Part shown: positions 1-6,538 of the stretch, one piece after another
Numbering within the stretch: the first letter of the stretch is position 1
How the letters are laid out: each line of letters starts with the position of its first letter
Origin: Gemmataceae bacterium
GTDB taxonomy: Bacteria; Planctomycetota; Planctomycetia; Gemmatales; Gemmataceae
Assembly: GCA_947490035.1 (NCBI GenBank)
Contig: CANLGS010000076.1
Span: 1-9,955 of the forward strand
Length of the DNA stretch: 9,955 bases
Direction of reading: 5' to 3'
Notes under the pieces: model-generated
Told to the model about the DNA's origin: nothing
Databases searched by the model: none
What the model saw: the letters and a program-made list of their open reading frames with translations, nothing else
Made by a program: the position numbers and the translations under genes

Positions 1-178
1 CCAACGGAAGACGGCTGAGTACCCCAAGGGAGAAGGGATTCTGAGATGTGCCCTTGGCCTTCTGAGGGGGCGGTAACACCATGGCTTCCTCTCCATGTTA
101 TTCTGAGCCATGATGTTATAGCAAACCTCAAGTCACGCAAATCAGTAACGGTGGGCGCCCCCGACTGGGTTCGCGAAG

Positions 179-361
179 GTGGTGTGCGTGTGTGTTGCCT
201 CGGTGCTGTTCGCTCTCGAACTCATTTACTTCATCGCGTGCCGGCCCGAGTTGAACGGGCGGCGGATTCGGGCGAGGCTCATCACACCGCGCGACGTGCA
301 GCGAATCGTGTACCTCCGGGTCGGGACCGCACGCGGGCTGTTGAACCGCGTCCGGATGTGA
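179..361 (+). CDS. Small putative membrane protein (60 aa)
   Basis: I do not recognise this protein. The proposed GTG start gives one hydrophobic segment at about residues 2-20 (VCVCVASVLFALELIYFIAC), followed by an arginine-rich tail of about 40 residues, which suggests a single-pass membrane protein with a basic cytoplasmic tail. The frame is open from position 149, so the start is uncertain (GTG at 179 or 182). The ribosome binding site is weak: GAAGG touches the start. The main support is context: a perfect 12-bp stem begins six bases after the TGA, as expected for a terminator of this gene. It converges on the minus-strand genes that end at 434. It could still be a chance open frame in GC-rich DNA. 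Confidence 0.4.
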   Translation: MVCVCVASVLFALELIYFIACRPELNGRRIRARLITPRDVQRIVYLRVGTARGLLNRVRM

Positions 362-366
362 CCTCA

Positions 367-394
367 GCGGGCCGCGCCAAATGGCGCGGCCCGC
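367..394 (+). terminator. Perfect hairpin between convergent genes
   Basis: GCGGGCCGCGCC pairs perfectly with GGCGCGGCCCGC across an AAAT loop, giving a 12-bp GC-rich stem. It lies six bases past the stop of the plus-strand small ORF and 40 bases past the end of the convergent minus-strand gene. The plus-strand flank after it (GTTCGTTCTC) is only mildly T-rich, so it is a weak rho-independent terminator by E. coli standards. It may simply protect the 3' end of the transcript. Confidence 0.55.
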
Positions 395-433
395 GTTCGT
401 TCTCGGTTCGAGACTGGACAAAATTCGGCGGAA

Positions 434-655
434 CTACGGCGCGGCGACCCCGGATGCGATGGCGACGCCACCAGCGACGAGCGCCAGAACGCCCACGATG
501 ATGAGAAGCCTCTTCTTGCGTGCCCGAGCATCACCCATCCAATTCGGTAACTTCTCATCGTTCGGGCGGATAAGCTCCCGGAATAGCCAGTACGGAGAAG
601 TGAGGACGAGGCCCGCGAAGCCAAGAAACACGCACCCCAAGATGATCGTCTTCAT
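434..655 (-). CDS. Small two-helix membrane protein (73 aa)
   Basis: Not recognised. From the chosen ATG at 655 the protein has two hydrophobic segments: about residues 3-20 (IILGCVFLGFAGLVLTSP) and about 50-68 (LLIIVGVLALVAGGVAIASG). They are joined by a charged loop with a basic cluster (ARARKKR) just before the second helix, which suggests a hairpin with the loop in the cytoplasm. The frame is open further upstream to a TTG at 748 that abuts the preceding gene's stop, but those 31 extra residues are polar and unlike the rest. The ATG has GGAACACGCG before it, an acceptable Shine-Dalgarno sequence. It is the last gene of the minus-strand run. Confidence 0.55.
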   Translation of the reverse strand: MKTIILGCVFLGFAGLVLTSPYWLFRELIRPNDEKLPNWMGDARARKKRLLIIVGVLALVAGGVAIASGVAAP

Positions 656-748
656 CGCGTGTTCCGCCGCTTCATTTTGTGTTGTGTGAGGCTTCTTGCG
701 TATTGACACGCCAAGCGTCTTACAACTCGCGCACCTCGTCGCGGCCAA

Positions 749-1033
749 TCAACTTCCGGGCCGCGTCAGTGACAAGCCACAAAAGAAGATCACAAAACCG
801 ATCACCCAGAGACCGAGCGGGCGCCAAGTTCGAGGGAGCCACATTATCAAAACACCCATTAGCCCAATGGGAAGGAAAAGGCAAATCACCGCCAACACCG
901 CGTTCTCGCGACAGATCACGATAAACGACCAGACTGCGGCGGAGAGCAGTACACCCGCCCCGACGAAATAGAGGATGTGCCCGAAGGTGTCCAAGATCAG
1001 CTCCAACAGGCGCCGGATAACACACGCCATCAT
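749..1033 (-). CDS. Small multi-pass membrane protein (94 aa)
   Basis: Not recognised. Three hydrophobic segments are clear: about residues 21-41 (centred on FVGAGVLLSAAVWSFIVI), 45-65 (VLAVICLFLPIGLMGVLIMW) and 72-89 (LGLWVIGFVIFFCGLSL), with short arginine-containing loops. The start is ambiguous because GTG ATG ATG stand in tandem at 1036-1028; the first ATG was chosen. The gene begins about 30 bases after the end of the PfpI-family gene and is followed by another small membrane protein, so the three are probably co-transcribed. The pair of small membrane proteins may form one unit, but nothing in the sequence shows their role. Confidence 0.55.
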   Translation of the reverse strand: MMACVIRRLLELILDTFGHILYFVGAGVLLSAAVWSFIVICRENAVLAVICLFLPIGLMGVLIMWLPRTWRPLGLWVIGFVIFFCGLSLTRPGS

Positions 1034-1066
1034 CACCGATGCCCCGCCGATTGCAAGCCCGCACCG

Positions 1067-1591
1067 TCACCCCTTCTGCATCTGTTCCATCAGTGCGATC
1101 ATGAACGCGGGCAAATCCTCCGGCGTGCGGCTGGTAATCACGTTGCCGTCGATGCACACTTCCTGATCGACGTAAGTGCCGCCCGCGTTCGTCACGTCGT
1201 CCTTAATGGAGTGGAAGCACGTCACCTTGCGGCCCTTCAAACCTGTTGTCGAGCAGAGTACCCACGGGCCGTGGCAGATGGCCGCGACGGGTTTGTTCTG
1301 CGCGAGCGCGTCGCGCACCAGCTTCAGCATCGGCTCGCTGCGGCGGATGTAGTCGGGCGAGAACCCGCCGGGGATCACGACCGCGGCGAAGTCGGCTGCG
1401 CTGGCGTCCTTCGCGGACAGCGTGGCCTTCGCGGGGTAGCCGAGTTTGCTCGCGTAGGTCTTGCCGGCTTCCGGGCCGACCAACTCCACGACGCACCCGG
1501 CCTCGCGCAGCCGGTACACCGGGTACCACACTTCCATTTCCTGATACTGCTGTTCGACCAACACCGCGACGCGCTTACCTTGCAGACTCAT
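1067..1591 (-). CDS. DJ-1/PfpI family protein (type 1 glutamine amidotransferase-like)
   Basis: A complete 174-aa protein, the usual length for the single-domain PfpI/YhbO group. The nucleophile elbow AICHGPW is present with Cys106 and His107, after the typical KPVAAICHGP strand-turn. IPGGFSPDYIRR at 73-84 is the family's second signature, with Asp80 at the acidic position that is Glu in PfpI itself. The N-terminus (RVAVLVEQQYQEMEVWYP) matches the first strand and the acidic helix of the fold. Family members are cytosolic oligomers reported as deglycases, chaperones or proteases, and the true substrate here cannot be told. The ATG follows the downstream arm of a large inverted repeat, which may separate its expression from the propeller gene upstream. 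Confidence 0.9.
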   Translation of the reverse strand: MSLQGKRVAVLVEQQYQEMEVWYPVYRLREAGCVVELVGPEAGKTYASKLGYPAKATLSAKDASAADFAAVVIPGGFSPDYIRRSEPMLKLVRDALAQNKPVAAICHGPWVLCSTTGLKGRKVTCFHSIKDDVTNAGGTYVDQEVCIDGNVITSRTPEDLPAFMIALMEQMQKG

Positions 1592-1604
1592 GGTGAAACT
1601 CCGT

Positions 1605-1658
1605 GTAGGACAGGCCGCTGGCCTGTCGAAACTTTGACAGGCCAGCGGCCTGTCCTAC
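1605..1658. repeat. REP-like inverted pair, GTAG family (copy 1)
   Basis: Two perfect 23-bp arms (1605-1627 and 1636-1658) flank an 8-base spacer. Each arm reads GTAG followed by an 8-bp hairpin with a 3-base loop (GACAGGCC-GCT-GGCCTGTC). A GTAG tetranucleotide next to a hairpin is the classic layout of REP elements mobilised by REP-associated tyrosine transposases, and an inverted pair is a BIME-like arrangement. The TAG of the right arm (minus strand 1657-1655) is the stop codon of the propeller gene. The element fills nearly the whole gap between that gene and the PfpI gene, so it may also act as terminator, attenuator or mRNA 3'-end stabiliser. Confidence 0.85.
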
Positions 1659-2743
1659 TTCAGCCGCACGCGGACGAACGTCGGCCAATACAGCTCCGCG
1701 TTGTTTATGACCGGACCGAGGTCGTGCGCGTTCACGACATACGAGATCACCAGTTCGTCGCCAGTCGCGAGGTGCGGGTGGGCCTTCGCCGCGTAGCTGA
1801 ACACCTTCTTGTCCTTCTTCATCTCCGGGCAGGTGTAGAGCAACACCGGGTCCGACCACGGGCCTTCCGGTGCCGCCGCGAACCGCCCCACGACCCGCTC
1901 CGACAGGCCGTTCTCGGTGTACACCAGCGCGTACCGCTTCAGCCCCGGCAGGTAGCTCACGGAGAACTCCGTCGCGAGCGCATCAATCTGCGCGGTCGCG
2001 TCCTTCATGTCCGGCTTCCACTCGCCGTTCGCGTAGAAACGCCACGCATCGAAGCTCAACAGCTTGTCCTTCGCGACGCGGGCGACGAGCAGTTTGCGCG
2101 CCGGGAAGAAGCGTGTCTGCCGCTCCTCGTAGCCGTACACGTAGGCGTGATCGCCGACGGTCAGCACGGCCGAGCCGAACGAAACCTTCCGCTTCTCGTC
2201 GAAATTCGCGAACGGCACCTTCGTGTACTTGGGCTTCCACTTTAACGGGTCCGCGTCCGGCTTCTCGACGGTGCCAAGCCACATATCGAGTGCCTTGAAG
2301 CCGAACGCGCCGTCACCGGCTTTCTCGAATCGCGGCAGGAAGACGTGCAGCGTGTCGTCCGCGACGTGCCCGGCGAACTGCCAGAACCACCCCTTCCCGT
2401 CGGGCGGGGTGAAGATCGCGCGCGCTTCGCCCTTCGCGCCCTCCTGGACCGCGAACGCGAACGTCGCGTCGGCCCCGGTGCCGTCCTGCACGGCGACGGT
2501 GTTGTTCACCATCTTCACGTCTTTGCGCGTGCCGTCGCGCACGGTGCCGACCCACGTGTCGCTGAACAGCCACAGGAATCGCTTGTCGGAGAGGGCCACG
2601 GAAAACGCCCCGTCGCCGCCGACCCAGCCGTCTTTGAGGCGGAACTTGGCGTTGAGCGCCGCATCCGGCTCTGACTTCACGACGGTCAGCGGTTCCGGCG
2701 GCGCGCCGAGACAGGTGAGGAGTACGAGGGCGGTCGCGTTCAC
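1655..2743 (-). CDS. Secreted DUF5005/DUF4185-like beta-propeller protein
   Basis: About 362 aa from the GTG at 2743, which has GGAG nine bases upstream; an alternative TTG at 2767 overlaps the HEPN stop as TTGA. The N-terminus (NATALVLLTCLGAPPEP) resembles a short signal peptide. The motif GGDGAFSVALSDKR-FLWLFSDTWVG is the first-blade signature of DUF5005/DUF4185 proteins, which resemble five-bladed glycoside-hydrolase propellers (GH43/GH117-like). Later blades show GSAVLTVGDHAYVYGYEE, LLVARVAKD and the closing strands near LVISYVVN. The likely role is polysaccharide binding or hydrolysis outside the cytoplasm, but I cannot assign catalytic residues. The stop codon lies in a repeat arm. The family assignment comes from recognising the first-blade motif, not from an alignment. 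Confidence 0.75.
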   Translation of the reverse strand: MNATALVLLTCLGAPPEPLTVVKSEPDAALNAKFRLKDGWVGGDGAFSVALSDKRFLWLFSDTWVGTVRDGTRKDVKMVNNTVAVQDGTGADATFAFAVQEGAKGEARAIFTPPDGKGWFWQFAGHVADDTLHVFLPRFEKAGDGAFGFKALDMWLGTVEKPDADPLKWKPKYTKVPFANFDEKRKVSFGSAVLTVGDHAYVYGYEERQTRFFPARKLLVARVAKDKLLSFDAWRFYANGEWKPDMKDATAQIDALATEFSVSYLPGLKRYALVYTENGLSERVVGRFAAAPEGPWSDPVLLYTCPEMKKDKKVFSYAAKAHPHLATGDELVISYVVNAHDLGPVINNAELYWPTFVRVRLK

Positions 2744-2763
2744 GGGTGCGATCTCCGCGAGGA

Positions 2764-3306
2764 TCAACGGGATTTCGGCTCGCCGGTGAGCAGGAGGACA
2801 AGGAACGCTTGAGCGATCGACCGATTCGCCGCTTCCAGCGCAACCCAGTCCGCGAACGCGGAGTCCACTTGCCCGACAGCCGTTTGTGCGCTTGCGAGTG
2901 TGATCGGGTTGTGAACGGGATTCCTGTCGTAATCCGCCTCCTGGCGCCGTTGGTAGAGCGAAGTGAGCGCGACTGCGACACGCCGCAATTCATCGGGAAC
3001 GACCGGACCGAGTACCCGCACTAACGAGAGAATTGCGCCCGAGGTCGAATTCGGATGGAGCGCGAGTTCGACGACGCGCCCGCACACGGCGCGAATCTTG
3101 ATGTGTTCAAAAACTCGGGCAATCGCAGCCCGCTGGTCGTCCGAATGCGTCGGCAGGAGGTGCGCAACCGCCGCGTCGATTAAGCGGTGGAACAAGGCGT
3201 AGTAAGCCGTCGAGATGGCTCGTCGAACGTCGGCGTCGGTCGGCGGAAGGGCGGCACCCGCGACGAGCCGCCGAGCGGTGGCGAGCAGTTCGTCGTGCAA
3301 ACTCAT
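2764..3306 (-). CDS. HEPN-domain protein (180 aa)
   Basis: Residues 28-42 (RRAISTAYYALFHRL) are the hallmark first helix of HEPN proteins of the YYALFH type, and LYQRRQEADYD at about 118-127 is the conserved second region. HEPN domains are all-helical and often act as RNases in toxin-antitoxin, CRISPR and abortive-infection systems. The usual R-x4-6-H motif is not obvious in its expected place; the only match is R77...H84 (RVVELALH), and RNPVH at 128-132 is one residue short. It may therefore be a non-catalytic HEPN partner. It overlaps the upstream 212-aa gene by ATGA, implying translational coupling and a two-protein complex. Length and start (ATG at 3306) fit the family. Confidence 0.8.
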   Translation of the reverse strand: MSLHDELLATARRLVAGAALPPTDADVRRAISTAYYALFHRLIDAAVAHLLPTHSDDQRAAIARVFEHIKIRAVCGRVVELALHPNSTSGAILSLVRVLGPVVPDELRRVAVALTSLYQRRQEADYDRNPVHNPITLASAQTAVGQVDSAFADWVALEAANRSIAQAFLVLLLTGEPKSR

Positions 3307-3941
3307 ACTCCGGCTCCGCCCAGCACGACCGGAGCGACTTCCTTACGCTTCCAAACGTAGACGTAAAGCGCCCGATGGATTTCGGCCCGAGCGAGTTTGG
3401 TCCCGATCGCGTCCCGCACCTCCGCGAGTCGGAGTTGCGTGTCGCGCGTCATCACGTCCACGTCGTCGTTCAAGATCAGCCAGACCCACACCGCGGGTTC
3501 GCCCTCGGAATCCCAATCGAGTTTGTAATCGAACGACGGGATCCAGTCGCGATACTTCCCACACGCCTGCCAGACGGCACGGCGAACGTCCAGCGCCTCG
3601 CGGTTTGCGATGTACGGCCTCACGATCTCCAAGATCGTGAGAAAATGCGGGAGGGCGCGATCGACCTGCCCAGGTGTGGCCGGTCCGACCGGGTTCACGT
3701 CCCGCGCCGCCACCCGGAACTCCGCCACGGCCTCGCGCAACCGCTCGCGCTCGCCGACGGGAAGCGAAACGAAATCGCCTTCCGAATAGCCCTTCACCAC
3801 CGCGGGGGTCAGCCAGATGTCGGCGAGTTGCAGAGAGCGAGCCAGTTTCTCCGCGGACTGGTGTGCGGAATCCGCCCACACCTCCGGTGAAAGAAAACTC
3901 GCGCCAATCCGCACGCTCTCGAGAAATTCAGGTAGCGCCAT
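3303..3941 (-). CDS. Unknown 212-aa partner of the HEPN protein
   Basis: I cannot name this family. The N-terminal half (1-120) is helical, with a stretch SLPVGERERLREAVAEFRVA and a helix around HFLTILEIVRPYI. The C-terminal half has a strand-rich core: a tryptophan-rich strand AVWVWLILNDDVDV (150-163), a helix (TQLRLAEVRDAIGTKLA) and a last strand ALYVYVWKRKE (191-201). A strand ending in an acidic DxD followed by helix and strand is faintly like a degenerate nucleotidyltransferase, the common HEPN partner, but there is no GSxxxG motif and I do not claim it. The ATG has a strong GGAGG six bases upstream. The ATGA overlap with the HEPN gene suggests the antitoxin or regulatory member of a pair. 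Confidence 0.7.
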   Translation of the reverse strand: MALPEFLESVRIGASFLSPEVWADSAHQSAEKLARSLQLADIWLTPAVVKGYSEGDFVSLPVGERERLREAVAEFRVAARDVNPVGPATPGQVDRALPHFLTILEIVRPYIANREALDVRRAVWQACGKYRDWIPSFDYKLDWDSEGEPAVWVWLILNDDVDVMTRDTQLRLAEVRDAIGTKLARAEIHRALYVYVWKRKEVAPVVLGGAGV

Positions 3942-3973
3942 GGTCGTCCTCCGCGGGCTTGGTGCCATTCTAC

Positions 3974-4717
3974 CTACTTCTTCGGTTCCTTCTTGGTGAA
4001 GATGACGACGTGCTGCCACGGCAGCGTGCCCACGGTCTTCGTGTGCTCCATCTCCGTGAACGGCAGCATCTCCTTCAGCACCTGCCGCTCCGTCATCTTG
4101 TGAACCGCCTTGATGAGTACCTTGTCGTCCTCCGCGCGGAACTCGACGAACACGACGCGTCCGCCCGGCTTCAGGCTCTCCACCATCTTCTCCGTCATCT
4201 CGAACGGGTGGGCGAACTCGTGGTACACGTCCACCAGCAGGATCAGATCGACCTTGCCCGCCGGCAGCTTCGGGTCCGTCTCGGTGCCCTTCACCGTCTC
4301 CACGTTCGTGACCTTCTTCTCCTTCGCCTTCTTGATGACCGCGTCGAGCATCTCCTGCTGAATGTCCGACGCGATCACCTTCCCCTTCGCGCCGACGAGA
4401 GGCGCCATCATGAACGTGTGGTAGCCGCTGCCGGCGCCCACGTCCGCGACCACCATTCCTTCCTTCAGATCGAGCGCTTTGATGAGCGCCGCCGGGTCTT
4501 CCTCCTTGATGCGCTCCTTGCGCTCCAGCCAGCCGATGCCGCCGTAGCCCATCACCTGCGCGATCTCGCGACCGAGGTAAACCTTGCCGATGCCGTTGGA
4601 GTCGTACTTCTCCGGGAACTCGTACTTCGGCTTCTCGCGCTTCTTCGGCGGCTCGTCGGCGACACAAATGCCGCCCGCGAGCGCTACCACAATCCCGACC
4701 GCCAGCACGCGATTCAT
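3974..4717 (-). CDS. Exported class I SAM-dependent methyltransferase
   Basis: A 247-aa protein. Residues 1-20 (MNRVLAVGIVVALAGGICVA) form a signal peptide with a likely cut before DEPPKK. The rest is a Rossmann methyltransferase: motif I VVADVGAGSGYHT (89-101), the acidic SAM-ribose contact in VIASDI (Asp118), a motif IV-like strand VDLILLVDVYHEFAH (146-160), and the post-motif LKPGGRVVFVEFR (172-184). The start has GGAGA six bases upstream. The substrate cannot be told; the family is common in planctomycetes and proteobacteria as predicted secreted or periplasmic proteins. It is first in the minus-strand run, 32 bases before the HEPN-partner gene. Confidence 0.88.
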   Translation of the reverse strand: MNRVLAVGIVVALAGGICVADEPPKKREKPKYEFPEKYDSNGIGKVYLGREIAQVMGYGGIGWLERKERIKEEDPAALIKALDLKEGMVVADVGAGSGYHTFMMAPLVGAKGKVIASDIQQEMLDAVIKKAKEKKVTNVETVKGTETDPKLPAGKVDLILLVDVYHEFAHPFEMTEKMVESLKPGGRVVFVEFRAEDDKVLIKAVHKMTERQVLKEMLPFTEMEHTKTVGTLPWQHVVIFTKKEPKK

Positions 4718-4794
4718 GTCTTCTCTCCGGTGAAGTTCACGCCGAACCTACGCAGGCATCGTACCCGCCGGGGCGCGAAAAATCCGCGAGGCGG

Positions 4795-4824
4795 TTGACA
4801 TTCCCAATAGCTAACGCATTATCA
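4795..4824 (+). promoter_or_regulatory. Candidate sigma70-type promoter for the phage module
   Basis: TTGACA at 4795-4800 is a perfect -35 box. A weak -10 lies 17-19 bases downstream (ATTATC at 4818, or TATCAG at 4820), inside an AT-rich patch that stands out from the GC-rich surroundings. It points toward the small gene at 4959, leaving a leader of about 130 bases that contains a GC-rich stem. Planctomycete promoters are poorly defined, so this is tentative. Confidence 0.4.
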
Positions 4825-4845
4825 GTAGTGTACAAGATATCAGTA
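4820..4845. repeat. TATCAGTA direct repeat, possible operator
   Basis: The octamer TATCAGTA occurs at 4820-4827 and again at 4838-4845, 18 bases apart start to start (just under two helical turns). It overlaps and follows the candidate -10 region. Two identical half-sites on nearly the same DNA face would suit a repressor, but no regulator gene is next to it and an 8-base repeat in AT-rich DNA may be chance. Confidence 0.3.
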
Positions 4846-4958
4846 ATGGGAGCCGGCCGCGAACCACTCCTCGCGCCGGGCGGGGGGTCGATCACCGGCG
4901 CCCGACTTCCCCGCCCGGTCCCGTCCCTTCGGGCGGGCGGCCACACAGGTGAAACGTC

Positions 4959-5258
4959 ATGCCGCACTGGTTGAGTTACACCTCGTACTCGTTGTACTTC
5001 GACGGGGCCGACATGACTGAAGACGACACCGAGTTCCTGCTCGCGATCGCAGCCTACCAGAAGCGGCACGCCCGCCGCTACCCGACGATGCTCGAACTCC
5101 TCCACATCGCGCGCTGCCTGGGCTACCGCAAGGTCGCGGACGCGGTGCCGATCGGCCAGCCGATGCCGCCTTCGGAGGCGAACCCCGACCGCAAGGTCGG
5201 GGGTGATTCGACCTGCGAGGCCGCAGTCAACGACACACGAACGACGCTTCCCGACTGA
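4959..5258 (+). CDS. Small protein of unknown function ahead of the portal gene (99 aa)
   Basis: Not a family I can name. ATG at 4959 has AGGTGA about six bases upstream. The core (about residues 19-60) is acidic then helical (MTEDDTEFLLAIAAYQKRHA, then YPTMLELLHIARCLGYRKVAD), resembling a small helix-turn-helix-like helical bundle. Residues after about 73 (EANPDRKVGG onward) are encoded by an inverted-repeat arm and the spacer, so the original protein probably ended near there and the present C-terminus was acquired with the repeat. It sits where a small terminase subunit or head-completion gene might be expected, but nothing in the sequence shows that role. Confidence 0.6.
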   Translation: MPHWLSYTSYSLYFDGADMTEDDTEFLLAIAAYQKRHARRYPTMLELLHIARCLGYRKVADAVPIGQPMPPSEANPDRKVGGDSTCEAAVNDTRTTLPD

Positions 5259-5287
5259 CACACCCGGCCTTGCGGTCGGGGTTCGCC
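5177..5287. repeat. Inverted pair of GNRA-hairpin repeats (copy 1)
   Basis: Arms 5177-5201 and 5263-5287 are inverted copies matching at 24 of 25 positions, with a 61-base spacer. The left arm begins GGCGAA and then forms an 8-bp stem, CCCCGACC-GCAA-GGTCGGGG (5183-5202), closed by a GCAA tetraloop of the GNRA type. The left arm lies inside the 3' end of the preceding ORF and encodes part of its C-terminus; the right arm ends 18 bases before the portal start. The same GGCGAACC-n-CGACCG-n-AAGG core recurs in the pair after the portal gene. Confidence 0.85.
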
Positions 5288-5305
5288 ACCACCGCGAGGT
5301 ATCAC

Positions 5306-6538
5306 ATGCCGCTCTTCTCGCGCCTCTTCAAGGCGCTGAAACCGCCCGCGCCCAAAACTCCGCCGCCGAAGATCGCCGGGGTGTTCGCGCCCGCGTACCC
5401 GGCCGCCGGGTGGTGGCACGACGACCCGGCCGAGCAGCTCCGCAACTACCGCTCGTGGGTGTACGCGGCCGTCAACGCGATCGCGCAGGAGACGGCCCGG
5501 CACAAGCCGTTCCTCTACCTGAACACCGGACAGGCCGAACACGAGCAGACCGCGCTACCGCACACGCACCCGCTCTGTCGGCTGCTCGACCGGCCCAACC
5601 CGTGGCTCACCCCGTGGGAGTTGTGGTACCTCACGATCGTCTATTTGGAACTGACCGGGAACTGCTTTTGGTACGTCGCGCCGCAGTCGGTCGGCGACAC
5701 GCGGCTCGGCACGCCGGGCGAAATCTGGATCATCCCGACGCCGTGGGTGAAGATCATCCCCGACCGCACGCAGTACGTGAAGGCGTACCAGGTCGCGGCG
5801 CCCGGCGTGCCCGCGGAGACGTTCAGCTCCGACGAGATCATTCACCTGAAGTACCCGAACCCGCTCGACCCGCACTACGGGCTGTCGCCGCTTCAGGCCA
5901 ACGCGCTCACGGTGGACGCCAACACCGAACTGCTGAAGTCGCGTTACCAGACGTTCCTCGCGGGTTCGCGGCCGGGCGTCGTGCTGCACACCGAACAGAC
6001 GCTCAACGATCAGACGGTGTCGCGGTTGGAAGAGAAGATCGCGTCGAAGTTCGGGGGCCGCGACAACTGGCACCGGCCGCTCGTGCTGGAACAGGGGCTG
6101 AAGGCGAGTCCGTGGACGCTCACGCCCGCCGAGATGGACTTCATGAACTCGTCGAAGATGACGCGCGACGAAATCCTGGCGGTGTTCCGGGTGCCGCCGC
6201 CGATCACGGGCATCGTCGAGAACATGGGCCTGGGCGCGGACATCTGGTTCGGTGCCCGCGTTATGTTCTGCGAAGGCACGATTCAGCCGAAGCTCGACCT
6301 GATCGGTCAGGCGCTGACGCGCGACCTCGCCCGCCGCTACGGGCCGGACGCGGTGGTGAGCTTCCCCGACTGCTCGCCGCGCAACCTCGACCAGCGCCGC
6401 AAGGACGACGAACTCGACGCGCGATTGGGGCTGCGGACGTTCAACGAGATTCGGAAGAGCCGCGGCCTCGACCCGTTCCCCGACCCGCGGTTCGACAAGC
6501 CGATCCTGCCCAAGGAACTGGGTGAACCGCGACCGTAA
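5306..6538 (+). CDS. Phage portal protein, HK97 family
   Basis: A 410-aa protein, within the usual 380-450 range for HK97-type portals. It forms the dodecameric DNA entry ring of the phage head. Recognisable segments are the helical WVYAAVNAIAQETA near the N-terminus, NPWLTPWELWYLTIVYLEL with the following GNCFWYVA strand, EIIHLKYPNP-LDPHYGLSPLQ in the middle, and FMNSSKMTRDEILAVFRVPP before the C-terminal stem. The start is the ATG at 5306 with GAGG six bases upstream; an upstream in-frame codon at 5270 lies within the repeat arm. The C-terminal residues GEPRP and the TAA stop are encoded by the next repeat arm. No terminase gene precedes it. Confidence 0.93.
   Translation: MPLFSRLFKALKPPAPKTPPPKIAGVFAPAYPAAGWWHDDPAEQLRNYRSWVYAAVNAIAQETARHKPFLYLNTGQAEHEQTALPHTHPLCRLLDRPNPWLTPWELWYLTIVYLELTGNCFWYVAPQSVGDTRLGTPGEIWIIPTPWVKIIPDRTQYVKAYQVAAPGVPAETFSSDEIIHLKYPNPLDPHYGLSPLQANALTVDANTELLKSRYQTFLAGSRPGVVLHTEQTLNDQTVSRLEEKIASKFGGRDNWHRPLVLEQGLKASPWTLTPAEMDFMNSSKMTRDEILAVFRVPPPITGIVENMGLGADIWFGARVMFCEGTIQPKLDLIGQALTRDLARRYGPDAVVSFPDCSPRNLDQRRKDDELDARLGLRTFNEIRKSRGLDPFPDPRFDKPILPKELGEPRP

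Larger units (their letters stand above)
4718..4958. other. Divergent intergenic region of the phage module
   Basis: This 241-base gap separates the minus-strand methyltransferase from the plus-strand phage genes. It contains an AT-rich island at about 4795-4850, a marked drop in GC against the neighbourhood, holding a TTGACA box and a repeated octamer. A GC-rich stretch at 4880-4940 follows and can form a stem from CCGCCCG (4911-4917) and CGGGCGG (4934-4940) just before the ribosome binding site AGGTGA (4948-4953). The island may hold the promoter of the phage module and is a candidate left junction of the acquired DNA. Confidence 0.5.

Noticed and set aside
46..501. 151-codon plus-strand frame at the left end
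   Set aside because: Runs through the terminator hairpin and the convergent gene, Arg/Pro-rich without domain features; the shorter frame at 179-361 fits the hairpin better.
977..2245. Long plus-strand open frame of 422 codons opposite the PfpI and propeller genes
   Set aside because: It is a GC-driven shadow: Arg/His/Ala-rich, no recognisable domain, and antisense to two genes with clear family motifs.
3619..3641. Perfect 10-bp stem (CTCACGATCT/AGATCGTGAG) with a 3-base loop
   Set aside because: It lies inside the 212-aa coding sequence and is explained by codons for LTILEIVR; no regulatory context.
3303..4667. Minus-strand frame giving one 454-aa protein that would fuse to the HEPN partner
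   Set aside because: Only the part from ATG 3941 is protein-like and has a strong GGAGG; the upstream part is an out-of-frame reading of the methyltransferase gene.
4911..4940. GC-rich stem before the 4959 gene as a riboswitch or terminator
   Set aside because: Only a 7-bp stem in very GC-rich DNA, no T-tract and no known riboswitch core visible; could be chance.
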